Source: Flavobacteriales bacterium (GTDB taxonomy: Bacteria > Bacteroidota > Bacteroidia > Flavobacteriales_D > Crocinitomicaceae). Taken from it: a stretch of DNA of 38,000 bases. Location of the stretch: the NCBI GenBank assembly GCA_947453715.1, contig CANGHX010000006.1, positions 1-38,000 on the forward strand, read 5' to 3'. This document shows, piece after piece, positions 26,483-34,145 of this stretch. Under the pieces are notes generated by a model. It was not told the DNA's origin, searched no databases, and was given only the letters and a program-made list of their open reading frames with translations. Position 1 is the stretch's first letter, and the number at the start of each line of letters is the position of its first letter. Made by a program: the position numbers and the translations under genes.

Positions 26483-26833
26483 ATGGCGAGTAAATTCAAT
26501 AGTATTTTAAATGAAAAATGCCCTAAATGTGAAAAAGGAGCTATTTTTTCTGAAAAAGGGAATGTTTTTACTTTTCGTTCACCTAAAATGCATGAAAAAT
26601 GTCCTTCATGCGGAATTACTTTTGAAAAAGAGCCTGGCTATTTTATTGGTGCATTATATGTGAGTTATGGTTTAGCTGTCTTGGAACTGATTATTGCTTA
26701 TTTCATATTAGCCTTGTTCAACGCACCTTTAAGCAACATTTTTATAGTATTGTTCCTAATATTAAGTCTCTTTAGTTTTTTCAATTTTCGTTTCGCTAGG
26801 GTAATTTGGATGTATATTTTTTGTAAATACTAA
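26483..26833 (+). CDS. DUF983-family membrane protein
   Basis: The 116-residue protein starts at ATG 26483 (MASKFNSILNEKCPKC). It has two Cys-x2-Cys pairs (C13/C16 and C40/C43) forming a predicted zinc ribbon, then two membrane segments (YVSYGLAVLELIIAYFILALF and IFIVLFLILSLFSFFNFRFARV). This matches DUF983, whose members are small inner-membrane proteins of unknown function. The frame extends back to 26462 through a TTG, but homologues begin near MASKF. Confidence 0.8.
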   Translation: MASKFNSILNEKCPKCEKGAIFSEKGNVFTFRSPKMHEKCPSCGITFEKEPGYFIGALYVSYGLAVLELIIAYFILALFNAPLSNIFIVLFLILSLFSFFNFRFARVIWMYIFCKY

Positions 26834-26840
26834 TTTAGTC

Positions 26841-26864
26841 ATTAGTCAATCGCGATTAGTCAAT
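26841..26864. repeat. Short direct repeat upstream of the GNAT gene
   Basis: ATTAGTCAAT occurs at 26841-26850 and 26855-26864, a 14-base period, with a degenerate third copy just after. It lies in the 54-base gap between the DUF983 and GNAT genes. It may be a binding site or a chance repeat; no function can be assigned. Confidence 0.5.
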
Positions 26865-26887
26865 AGTTAATCAATCCAAAATATATT

Positions 26888-27427
26888 ATGAAATCTACCT
26901 TAAGTTATTATGAACAAGATGCTTCTGAGATGCTTTCTTTTAGAAAATTAACATTAAATGATGTTGAGTTATGGAGTCGATTTTTTGAAAATAATGATCG
27001 TGAACAATTTCTAGGTCCTGTAAATTCTGAATTAACTAATTTTCAAAAGGCTGATAATTGGATTACACGTCAAATTGAACGTTATGAATCTAATGAGTTT
27101 GGTCAATTAGCTGTTATTGATCAAGCATCAAATACACTAATTGGAGTAGGAGGTATAATTCCTCGGGATTTAGATGGAAAAATTGAATTTGAGATTTCCT
27201 ATTCTTTACTACCTAATAAATGGGGGAATGGATTTGCAACTGAAATAGCAAAACATTTTAAAAATTGGGCAATTTCAAATCAATTGGCAAATTCTATCAT
27301 TTCAATCATTCATGTTGACAATTTTCCATCCAAAAATGTTGCTTTAAAAAATGAAATGAAGTTTGATTTTCGTTCAATTTTCATGTCAATTCCTGTTGAA
27401 ATTTACCGTTTTGTGATTATCAAATAA
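26888..27427 (+). CDS. RimJ/RimL-type GNAT acetyltransferase
   Basis: The 179-residue protein shows the RimJ/RimL layout: LRKLTLNDVELWSRFFEN-like N-terminus, a central GVGGIIPRDLDGKIEFEISYSLLPNKWGNGFATE segment in which W-G-x-G-x-A-T-E binds acetyl-CoA, and the final SIIHVDNFPSKNVALKNEMKF. The target may be a protein N-terminus or a small molecule; it cannot be deduced. It is followed by a 93-base gap before the promoter of the sulfur operon. Confidence 0.8.
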   Translation: MKSTLSYYEQDASEMLSFRKLTLNDVELWSRFFENNDREQFLGPVNSELTNFQKADNWITRQIERYESNEFGQLAVIDQASNTLIGVGGIIPRDLDGKIEFEISYSLLPNKWGNGFATEIAKHFKNWAISNQLANSIISIIHVDNFPSKNVALKNEMKFDFRSIFMSIPVEIYRFVIIK

Positions 27428-27520
27428 TTTTCTTTTATTTTTTTTATATCCTGAAACCCGTATTAATATTGACTTATAATCTATTAAATCGATAGGATTT
27501 ATATAAAATATTCAAAAACG

Positions 27521-27552
27521 TTTGTTTATATGGAAATCTGTCCATAAATTTG
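27521..27552 (+). promoter_or_regulatory. Promoter of the sulfur-assimilation operon
   Basis: TTTG at 27521-27524, a 20-base spacer and TAAATTTG at 27545-27552 fit both elements of the Bacteroidota sigma-A promoter. Transcription should start near 27557-27560, about 25 bases before the leader peptide ATG. The 312-base gap between 27427 and 27740 thus holds this promoter, a leader ORF and an attenuator. I see nothing else in 27428-27520. Confidence 0.75.
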
Positions 27553-27582
27553 TCACGTTTTAAGGAAATAAGATAACGTAAA

Positions 27583-27639
27583 ATGAAAGCAATTAAACTA
27601 TTTAACATGATGATGTGTTGTAACATTCTTGAAGGATGA
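27583..27639 (+). CDS. Leader peptide with Met-Met-Met-Cys-Cys
   Basis: ATG 27583 to TGA 27637-27639 encodes 18 residues: MKAIKLFNMMMCCNILEG. Three consecutive Met codons (27607-27615) are followed immediately by two Cys codons (TGT TGT, 27616-27621). It begins about 25 bases after the predicted transcript start. It is followed by an intrinsic terminator and then by the first gene of sulfate reduction, whose end product is cysteine. Its last codons overlap the 5' arm of a predicted antiterminator. These traits are those of an attenuator leader peptide, whose translation speed reports the supply of Cys- and/or Met-tRNA. No stable product is expected. Confidence 0.75.
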   Translation: MKAIKLFNMMMCCNILEG

Positions 27640-27695
27640 TTGGTTGCTTTTGCAAATAAATAATCAAAAATCCTTCTACAAAACGAAGGATTTTT
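27631..27695 (+). promoter_or_regulatory. Transcription attenuator: mutually exclusive antiterminator and terminator
   Basis: GAAGGAT at 27631-27637 (last codons and start of the stop codon of the leader) pairs perfectly with ATCCTTC at 27670-27676. The stem is extended by GATT (27638-27641) with AATC (27662-27665) across a 4-base bulge, enclosing a small TTGC/GCAA hairpin (27644-27655). That 3' arm is also the 5' arm of the terminator at 27666-27695. A ribosome finishing at the stop codon would cover GAAGGAT and let the terminator form. A ribosome waiting at the Cys codons would have its front edge near 27631 and leave GAAGGAT free. The pairing is seen in the sequence; the mechanism is inference. 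Confidence 0.75.
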
Positions 27696-27699
27696 TTTT
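27666..27699 (+). terminator. Intrinsic terminator (attenuator) upstream of sulfite reductase
   Basis: A perfect 11-bp stem (27666-27676 with 27685-27695) with an 8-base loop ends in nine T residues (27691-27699). It lies 41 bases before the sulfite reductase ATG, inside the operon's own leader and 26 bases after the leader peptide's stop codon, so it acts conditionally rather than ending an upstream gene. Confidence 0.88.
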
Positions 27700-27739
27700 G
27701 ACAGTAAATAAAGAAATAACAAATTAAATAAAATATCAA

Positions 27740-29869
27740 ATGGAAAGCTTTTTATCAGAATTAGAAAACCCATTAGTTCAAAAAGATATTATTGAATTAG
27801 GAGATAAAATTGCAGCTTATAAAAGTGGAGAATTGAATGAAGATAAGTTCAAAGCTTTACGTTTAGCTAGAGGAGTTTATGGACAACGTCAACAAGGTGT
27901 TCAAATGATTCGAATTAAACTTCCCTTTGGTAGAGTTTCTGCAGATCAGCTAAGAAGGATATGTGATGTTTCTGATGAATATAGCACAGGGAATTTACAT
28001 ATCACAACGCGGCAAGATATTCAAATCCATTATGTGAGTTTAGATCGAACTCCACAATTATGGGCTGAATTGGAAAAAAGCGATGTGACTTTGAGAGAAG
28101 CGTGTGGTAATACTGTAAGAAATGTAACAGCAAGTCCATTAGCAGGTATCGATAAAAATGAACCGTTTGATGTTGCGCCATACGCTGATTTAGTTTTTAG
28201 ATACTTTTTAAGAAAACCATTTGGACAAGAATTAGGTCGAAAAATTAAGATTGCTTTTAGTTCAAATGATTTAGATGATGCATTTACATTTATACATGAT
28301 TTTGGATTTATTCCTAAAATAGAAAGTAAATTAGGAGTTGAGGTAAAAGGTTTTAAAGTTTTGATTGGTGGTGGATTAGGGGCTCAGCCATTTTTAGCGA
28401 AAGTTGGATATGAGTTTTTACCTGAAGAAGAATTAATTTCATTCTTGGAAGCAGCAGTTAGAGTTTTTGATAGACATGGAGAGCGTAATTCAAGACATAA
28501 AGCAAGAATAAAATATTTAATTGCTAAAGTAGGAATTGAAGAGTTTTTGAGTTTAGTAGAAGCTGAAAGAAAAGCGATTCAATACCAAGCAGAAGATTTC
28601 GTTTTGATTCCACAAGGTGAATTTAATGAAGTTCCAAAGTTTATTCTTTCAAAAGAAGAAGTTTTGAATGACATTGAAGATGCTGATTTCAAAAAATGGG
28701 TTGAAACAAATGTAGTTGAACAAAAACAAGCTGGATATTTTGCTGCTTTCGTAAAAGTATTGATTGGAAATTTCACAACTGAACAAGCAAGAAAATTAGC
28801 TTTAATTATAGAAAAATATACATCAGACGAAGCAAGGTTTACAATTGATCAAAGTGTTTTGTTAAAGTATATCTTACCAGAGAATTTGAAAGCTGTTTAT
28901 GAAGGATTAAAAGAAATTAATTTACATAAATCTGGTTATAATAGTGTGGCTGATGTTACAGCTTGTCCTGGAACAGATACGTGTAATTTGGGGATCTCAG
29001 ACTCAACTCATGTTGCAAAAGTGATTGAACAGTTAATTCAAGATGAATACCCTGAATATATTTATAATCAAGAGATTAAAATAAAAATAAGTGGTTGTAT
29101 GAATTCATGTGGTCAGCATGGTTTGGCACACATTGGATTCCATGGTAGTTCTCAAAAGGTAAATGGATTAACAGTTCCTGCTTTACAAGTATTATTAGGT
29201 GGAGGTAAACTAGGAAATGGATTTGGAAGAATTGCTGAAAAAGTAATTAAAATCCCAAGCAAAAGAGTTTTAGATATCATTCGTTATTTATTGAATGATT
29301 ACTCAGAGAACCAACTAGGAGATGAATTATTTAATGAATATTATGACAGACAAGGAAATAAGTATTTCTATGATTTATTAAAACCTTTGGCTGATACAAC
29401 AACATTAAAACCAGAAGATTTTATCGATTGGGGACAAACAGAGCAATTCAAGACAGAAATTGGAGTTGGAGAATGTGCTGGAGTATTAATTGATTTAGTT
29501 TCGACCTTGTTTTATGATGCAGAAGAAAAGTTGGATGCAGCTAAAACTTCTTTGAATGAAGGACGATTTGCTGATGCAATTTATCAATCATATGCTTCTG
29601 GAATTCATGCAGCTAAAGGGTTGTTGCTTCAAGCAAAGGTTCATTGTAATACACAGTCAGGAATTATTTCTGATTTTGATAAAAACTTTGAAAATCAATT
29701 TCAATTTGAGGGATATGAAAACTTTACAGATTTTATCCTACAAATCAATAAAAATGAACCTTCAGAAGTCTTTGCACTTGAATATAATAAACGAATGCAA
29801 ATCCTCTTAAATGAGGCTATAAAATACCGTTCAACTTTATTAACAATTGTTGAAAACGAAAAAGCATAA
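27740..29869 (+). CDS. Ferredoxin-dependent sulfite reductase with C-terminal HEPN domain
   Basis: The 709-residue enzyme reduces sulfite to sulfide with six electrons. The two nitrite/sulfite-reductase ferredoxin-like half-domains and siroheme/4Fe-4S repeats fill residues 1 to about 560. The N-terminal siroheme-contacting stretch is GNLHITTRQDIQIHYV. The cluster ligands are C409-x5-C415 (ACPGTDTC) and C453-x3-C457 (SGCMNSCGQHG). An extra C-terminal domain of about 130 residues (YDAEEKLDAAKTSLNEGRF, SYASGIHAAKGLLL) has the HEPN pattern, an arrangement seen in Bacteroidota. It is the first gene after the attenuator. Nitrite reduction is a formal alternative, but the sulfur gene context argues for sulfite. 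Confidence 0.9.
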   Translation: MESFLSELENPLVQKDIIELGDKIAAYKSGELNEDKFKALRLARGVYGQRQQGVQMIRIKLPFGRVSADQLRRICDVSDEYSTGNLHITTRQDIQIHYVSLDRTPQLWAELEKSDVTLREACGNTVRNVTASPLAGIDKNEPFDVAPYADLVFRYFLRKPFGQELGRKIKIAFSSNDLDDAFTFIHDFGFIPKIESKLGVEVKGFKVLIGGGLGAQPFLAKVGYEFLPEEELISFLEAAVRVFDRHGERNSRHKARIKYLIAKVGIEEFLSLVEAERKAIQYQAEDFVLIPQGEFNEVPKFILSKEEVLNDIEDADFKKWVETNVVEQKQAGYFAAFVKVLIGNFTTEQARKLALIIEKYTSDEARFTIDQSVLLKYILPENLKAVYEGLKEINLHKSGYNSVADVTACPGTDTCNLGISDSTHVAKVIEQLIQDEYPEYIYNQEIKIKISGCMNSCGQHGLAHIGFHGSSQKVNGLTVPALQVLLGGGKLGNGFGRIAEKVIKIPSKRVLDIIRYLLNDYSENQLGDELFNEYYDRQGNKYFYDLLKPLADTTTLKPEDFIDWGQTEQFKTEIGVGECAGVLIDLVSTLFYDAEEKLDAAKTSLNEGRFADAIYQSYASGIHAAKGLLLQAKVHCNTQSGIISDFDKNFENQFQFEGYENFTDFILQINKNEPSEVFALEYNKRMQILLNEAIKYRSTLLTIVENEKA

Positions 29870-29976
29870 AAATCATTCTAGGTTTTTAAAATGGTTTAAA
29901 ATTGCGAAATAAAATAATTAATTATAACATATACAGAACTATATAAAATTAGTTTTTATAAATAAAAAGATTTGAA

Positions 29977-30750
29977 ATGAATACAAATAAACAAAATAAT
30001 CCGAAAGTTACATTGGTTGGTGCTGGTCCTGGTGACATTGAATTGCTAACTATAAAAGGTTTGAAAGCAATTCAAAAAGCAGATGTAATATTGTATGATG
30101 CTTTAGTAAATGAAGAGTTGTTAAATGAAGCGCCAAACGCAGAAAAGATTTTTGTAGGAAAAAGAAGAGGGTTTAAAGCATATTCTCAAGAAGAAATCAA
30201 TCGATTAATTGTGGATAAAGCTTTTTTAAGTGGAAATGTAGTTCGATTAAAAGGTGGAGATTCGTTCGTTTTTGGAAGAGGCTCAGAAGAATTACACTAC
30301 GTTGAAGCTTTTGGGATTGAAACGGAAGTGATTCCAGGTATATCAAGTTCAATTTCAGTTCCTGCTTTAGCTGGGATTCCAGTAACTCATAGAGGAGTTA
30401 GTAATAGTTTCTTTGTATTATCTGGAACTTTATCAAATGGTGAATTAAATCCAGAAATAAAAGTAGCGACAAAATCTTCTGGGACGGTCGTTATATTAAT
30501 GGGTATTTCTAAATTGAACGAGATAGTTGATATTTATAAAAAATACGGAAAAGAGAACGAAGCAATAGCAATTATTTATAACGGTTCATTGCCTTCACAA
30601 TCAACTGTTGTTGGAACAATTGATTCGATTTCTGAAATCGCTGAAGCAAATAAAAATTCTGGGCCAGGAATTATAGTAATTGGTTCAGTGGTTGAAATTT
30701 CAGCAATTTATAATGACAGCAGTTATTTATTTGAGAAAATAGTACTGTAA
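29977..30750 (+). CDS. cobA: Uroporphyrinogen-III C-methyltransferase
   Basis: The 257-residue SAM-dependent enzyme methylates uroporphyrinogen III twice to give precorrin-2, the siroheme precursor that the preceding sulfite reductase needs. Family motifs are clear: VGAGPGDIELLTIKG near the N-terminus, VLYDALVN-like ILYDALVNEELL, VRLKGGDSFVFGRGSEE, and VIPGISSSISVPALAGIPVTHRG. The length is that of the single-domain enzyme (SumT/CobA), without CysG dehydrogenase-chelatase; that missing part is encoded separately at 34146-35633. A 107-base gap separates it from sulfite reductase without a terminator. Confidence 0.92.
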   Translation: MNTNKQNNPKVTLVGAGPGDIELLTIKGLKAIQKADVILYDALVNEELLNEAPNAEKIFVGKRRGFKAYSQEEINRLIVDKAFLSGNVVRLKGGDSFVFGRGSEELHYVEAFGIETEVIPGISSSISVPALAGIPVTHRGVSNSFFVLSGTLSNGELNPEIKVATKSSGTVVILMGISKLNEIVDIYKKYGKENEAIAIIYNGSLPSQSTVVGTIDSISEIAEANKNSGPGIIVIGSVVEISAIYNDSSYLFEKIVL

Positions 30751-30812
30751 TTTCTTTTGGCTACATGCAAATATATACACATACACAATTAACATTTAAA
30801 ACAGTAACAAGA

Positions 30813-33701
30813 ATGAAGACAAAATTACAAGCGTTTATTTTATTCCTAACGCTCTTTGGAGTTCAAACAGTCTTTTCACAAAATGGATTGATTCAACTTT
30901 CAGGGAAATTGGATGACAAATCGACTGGCCAACCTTTGGTTGGTGCAGTTGTAAAAATTAAAGATACCGATAATTCTGTTACAACAGATGCAGAAGGTAA
31001 ATTCACGATTAAGACAGCAAATGCTTTTCCTATTTTTATATTAATAAGTTTTGGAGAATATGAAAATCAAGAGTTTAAAATCGAAAATGAAAAATCACAA
31101 TTGAATTTTCAGTTAGAGCCAAAATCGATTTTAACCAATACAGTTGTTGTATCTGCATCGAGAATTAGTGAGAATATCTTAAAATCTCCAGTAGCAATTG
31201 ATAAATTGGATATTAGAGCATTGAGAGAAACTCCTGCTCCGACATACTATGATGCAATTGAAAACGTAAAAGGTGTTCAGTTGACAACTTCAAGTTTAAC
31301 TTTGAAAGTACCAAATACGAGAGGTTTCAACTCTCCAAATAACTTTCGTTTCATGCAGTTAGTAGATGGTGTTGATTTACAGGCTCCAACATTAGGTGTT
31401 TCAATTGGTAATACAATCGGACCAAACGAATTGGATATCAAAAGTGTTGAAATTATACCTGGAACTTCTTCAGCGTTGTATGGTATTAATTCAATTAATG
31501 GTTTAGCGAATTTACAAACTAAAGACCCTTATTTAAACCAAGGAGCAAGTGTTTATCAAAGAACTGGTATTAATCATGTAGACAATAAAGATCATGGTTT
31601 AAGTTTTCTAGGTGAAACAGCGTTTCGTGTAGCAGGAACAGTTGATTCAGCAAAAAGAATTGCCTATAAAGTGAATGGTTCTTATTTTCAAGGGGTTGAT
31701 TGGGTTTCATCTAATTTGACAGATCAAAATCCTTATAATTTAACTACATCAAATCCAAATTATCCTCAATTCAGTTCTGCAGACATTAATCCTGCTTATG
31801 ATGGATGGAATCGTTATGGAGATGAAAAAAACAATACAGTTACCGATACATTGAAACATGGAGCGACTAAAGAGGTTTTTAATGTTCGAAGAACAGGTTA
31901 TAGTGAGAAAGATTTAGTGAATCCTACAGTGAAAACAATCAAATTTGATGCAGGATTATTTTATAAATTTAAAAACGATGCTCAAATTAGTTATGTATAC
32001 CGTTTAGGGACTATGGATGGAGTTTTCCAAAGAGGAAATAAAATTCAATTGGATGGTTTATTACTTCAAAGTCACGCTTTAGAGTATAAAGGAAAAAAAT
32101 TGACAGCAAAAGTATATGCAAATTCTGAGGATACTAAAAACTCATACAATTTAAAACCATTAGCAGATAATTTAGATTTAACATTTAAATCAAATAAACA
32201 ATGGGCTAAAGATTATCAAACAGCATTAAACTCAGCATATACGTCAAATGGTGGGGATTTAACTGCAGCACATGAAGCAGCAAGAGCAGCAGCAGATGCT
32301 GGAAGACCAGAACCAGGTTCAGATTTATTTAATCAACGTAAAGAAACAATTATTGGGATAAATAACTGGGATCATCCTACTTTGTATCCTTACGTTTCAG
32401 CTCAAGATCCAACAAATACTACAGGTGGTGCGGCATTATGGCAAAAAAGTAAAATGTATCATGGAGAGGTACAATATGATTTATCTTCAGTAACAAAAAA
32501 CTTTGTGAATGTTTTAGTTGGTACCGATGCTCGTTTGTATACTATTTTACCTGATGGAAATAACTTTGTTGATTTTACAAAACCGTTATCGGAAAGAAAT
32601 ACTCCAGGTGGAAATAATGTAACGTACACTAAATTTGGAGGTTTTGCTCAAGTGAGTAAAGAGTTATTTGATCAAAAATTAAAGTTGGTAGGTTCTTTAA
32701 GATATGATAAAAACCTTGACTTTGATGGAAAATGGAATCCTAGAATTGCAGCGGTTTATTCTCCTAATAAAAAGAGTTCAATTCGTATCTCTGGACAGAA
32801 TGGATACAGATTCCCAGCACTATTCGAAGCATTATCTTATGTGAATAATGGAGGTGTAAGACGTGTTGGTGGATTAGAAAAAGTGAATGAAGGATTAAAT
32901 TATTTAGATAATTCATATACGCAAACTTCAATTGACGCATTTCAAGCTGCTGTAAAAGCAGATATTAAAGGTGGTTTGACTTCTTCTCAAGCAATCGCTA
33001 AAGAACAAGGTAAATTAGTAGTTGCTAATTTACAAAGAATGCAGCCTGAACAAGTGAAAGCGTTGGATTTAGGTTATAAAGCTGTATTTTTTAACAATCA
33101 TTTTGTAATTGATGCTGATGCTTACTTTAATGAATACAAAGGATTCTTAGGTCAAATTGAAGTTGCAGTTCCAAATGGACACACTGTTGGTACAATTGAG
33201 GCAGCAACAGATGCGAATAATAAAGCAAATCAAACAAGATATAGAGTTTATACAAATGCAACAAATACATATTATGGTTATGGATCTGCAATTCGTTTAA
33301 GCTATAATTTCTTAGGGAAATATTCAATTTCAGGAAACTTTAATTACAATGATTTCCAAGCGAAAGAAAAAACTGATATTTTTACAACAGCATTCAATAC
33401 GCCAAAATATTCAGCTAACATCCAATTTGGAAATAGAGAAATAGTTAAAAATTTAGGATTTAATATTGTTTGGAAATGGCAAGATGCTTACGATTGGCAA
33501 AGTCCATTAGCTAACGGTAGAGTTGCTGCATATAGTACTTTTGATGCTCAAGTTTCTTACAAATTAGAGAAAGCGCATACAAATATTAAAGTAGGTGGAA
33601 CGAATATCTTTAACAGACGTTATTTCCAATATGCTGCAGGACCAAATATCGGAGCATTATATTATGTTAGTTTAACATTTGATGCACCTTTTAAAAAGTA
33701 A
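30813..33701 (+). CDS. TonB-dependent outer-membrane receptor in the sulfur operon
   Basis: The 962-residue receptor starts at ATG 30813 (MKTKLQAFILFLTLFGVQTVFSQ, a signal peptide); the frame upstream to 30765 is not supported. The mature N-terminus has a carboxypeptidase-regulatory-like domain (about 26-100: GKLDDKSTGQPLVGAVVKIKD, TDAEGKF). A plug (about 115-235: VVVSASRISENILKSPVAIDKLD, IIPGTSSALYGINSINGL) and the 22-stranded barrel follow. It imports a ligand through the outer membrane using TonB energy. Its place between siroheme genes and sulfate-activation genes suggests a sulfur compound (a sulfonate or sulfate ester), but the ligand cannot be read from sequence. Confidence 0.88.
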   Translation: MKTKLQAFILFLTLFGVQTVFSQNGLIQLSGKLDDKSTGQPLVGAVVKIKDTDNSVTTDAEGKFTIKTANAFPIFILISFGEYENQEFKIENEKSQLNFQLEPKSILTNTVVVSASRISENILKSPVAIDKLDIRALRETPAPTYYDAIENVKGVQLTTSSLTLKVPNTRGFNSPNNFRFMQLVDGVDLQAPTLGVSIGNTIGPNELDIKSVEIIPGTSSALYGINSINGLANLQTKDPYLNQGASVYQRTGINHVDNKDHGLSFLGETAFRVAGTVDSAKRIAYKVNGSYFQGVDWVSSNLTDQNPYNLTTSNPNYPQFSSADINPAYDGWNRYGDEKNNTVTDTLKHGATKEVFNVRRTGYSEKDLVNPTVKTIKFDAGLFYKFKNDAQISYVYRLGTMDGVFQRGNKIQLDGLLLQSHALEYKGKKLTAKVYANSEDTKNSYNLKPLADNLDLTFKSNKQWAKDYQTALNSAYTSNGGDLTAAHEAARAAADAGRPEPGSDLFNQRKETIIGINNWDHPTLYPYVSAQDPTNTTGGAALWQKSKMYHGEVQYDLSSVTKNFVNVLVGTDARLYTILPDGNNFVDFTKPLSERNTPGGNNVTYTKFGGFAQVSKELFDQKLKLVGSLRYDKNLDFDGKWNPRIAAVYSPNKKSSIRISGQNGYRFPALFEALSYVNNGGVRRVGGLEKVNEGLNYLDNSYTQTSIDAFQAAVKADIKGGLTSSQAIAKEQGKLVVANLQRMQPEQVKALDLGYKAVFFNNHFVIDADAYFNEYKGFLGQIEVAVPNGHTVGTIEAATDANNKANQTRYRVYTNATNTYYGYGSAIRLSYNFLGKYSISGNFNYNDFQAKEKTDIFTTAFNTPKYSANIQFGNREIVKNLGFNIVWKWQDAYDWQSPLANGRVAAYSTFDAQVSYKLEKAHTNIKVGGTNIFNRRYFQYAAGPNIGALYYVSLTFDAPFKK

Positions 33702-33710
33702 AATAAAAGA

Positions 33711-34097
33711 ATGAAAAAAAAGTTTATAAACATTTTATTCCTTTTCAGTACGTTTTCTGTTTTTGCTCAACAGCAAGAACAGAAAACGGCTGTTTTTAAT
33801 ATAGAAGGACAAATAGCAGTTGCTACAGATGGAAAAGGAGCATTTCTGAATTTGGGTGGTCCAAATGTGAAGTTCAATTTTAGTAAAGTTGCGGTAGCTA
33901 TAAACTTCATGCCTTCTCTTCGTTTTCAAGAAGATAAAGTGAAAAGTTTTGTAACACCAATGTTAGGTTTTGGACCACAATTTTATTTTTTAAAAAATAA
34001 GAGAACAATTTTGAGTTTTCCAGCATATTATAATACATCAAATAACCTATGGATTTTTACTGCAGGAATTGGTTATGTTTTAAAAAAATCAAAATAG
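33711..34097 (+). CDS. Small exported, barrel-like protein of unknown function
   Basis: The 128-residue product begins with a signal peptide (MKKKFINILFLFSTFSVFAQ). The rest is made of short amphipathic strands with G/N/P turns (FLNLGGPNVKFNFSKVAVAINFMPSLRF, FVTPMLGFGPQFYF, LWIFTAGIGYVLKK), as in small outer-membrane barrels. It follows the TonB-dependent receptor after 9 bases and precedes the CysG-N/TSUP fusion by 48, so it is part of the sulfur operon. I do not recognise the family; it may accompany the receptor in the outer membrane. Confidence 0.7.
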   Translation: MKKKFINILFLFSTFSVFAQQQEQKTAVFNIEGQIAVATDGKGAFLNLGGPNVKFNFSKVAVAINFMPSLRFQEDKVKSFVTPMLGFGPQFYFLKNKRTILSFPAYYNTSNNLWIFTAGIGYVLKKSK

Positions 34098-34145
34098 TCA
34101 ATCAACTAATCACTTCAAATCAAATTTAAAAGAAAGAATTATAGA

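Noticed and set aside
27474-27773. A 99-codon minus-strand frame over the region upstream of sulfite reductase
   Set aside because: It overlaps the promoter, leader peptide, terminator and the first codons of the sulfite reductase gene on the opposite strand, and has no homology-like features; the attenuator explains the region better.
29870-29976. Second attenuator or riboswitch before cobA
   Set aside because: The 107-base gap is AT-rich with no stable hairpin, no Cys/Met-rich short frame and no promoter pair.
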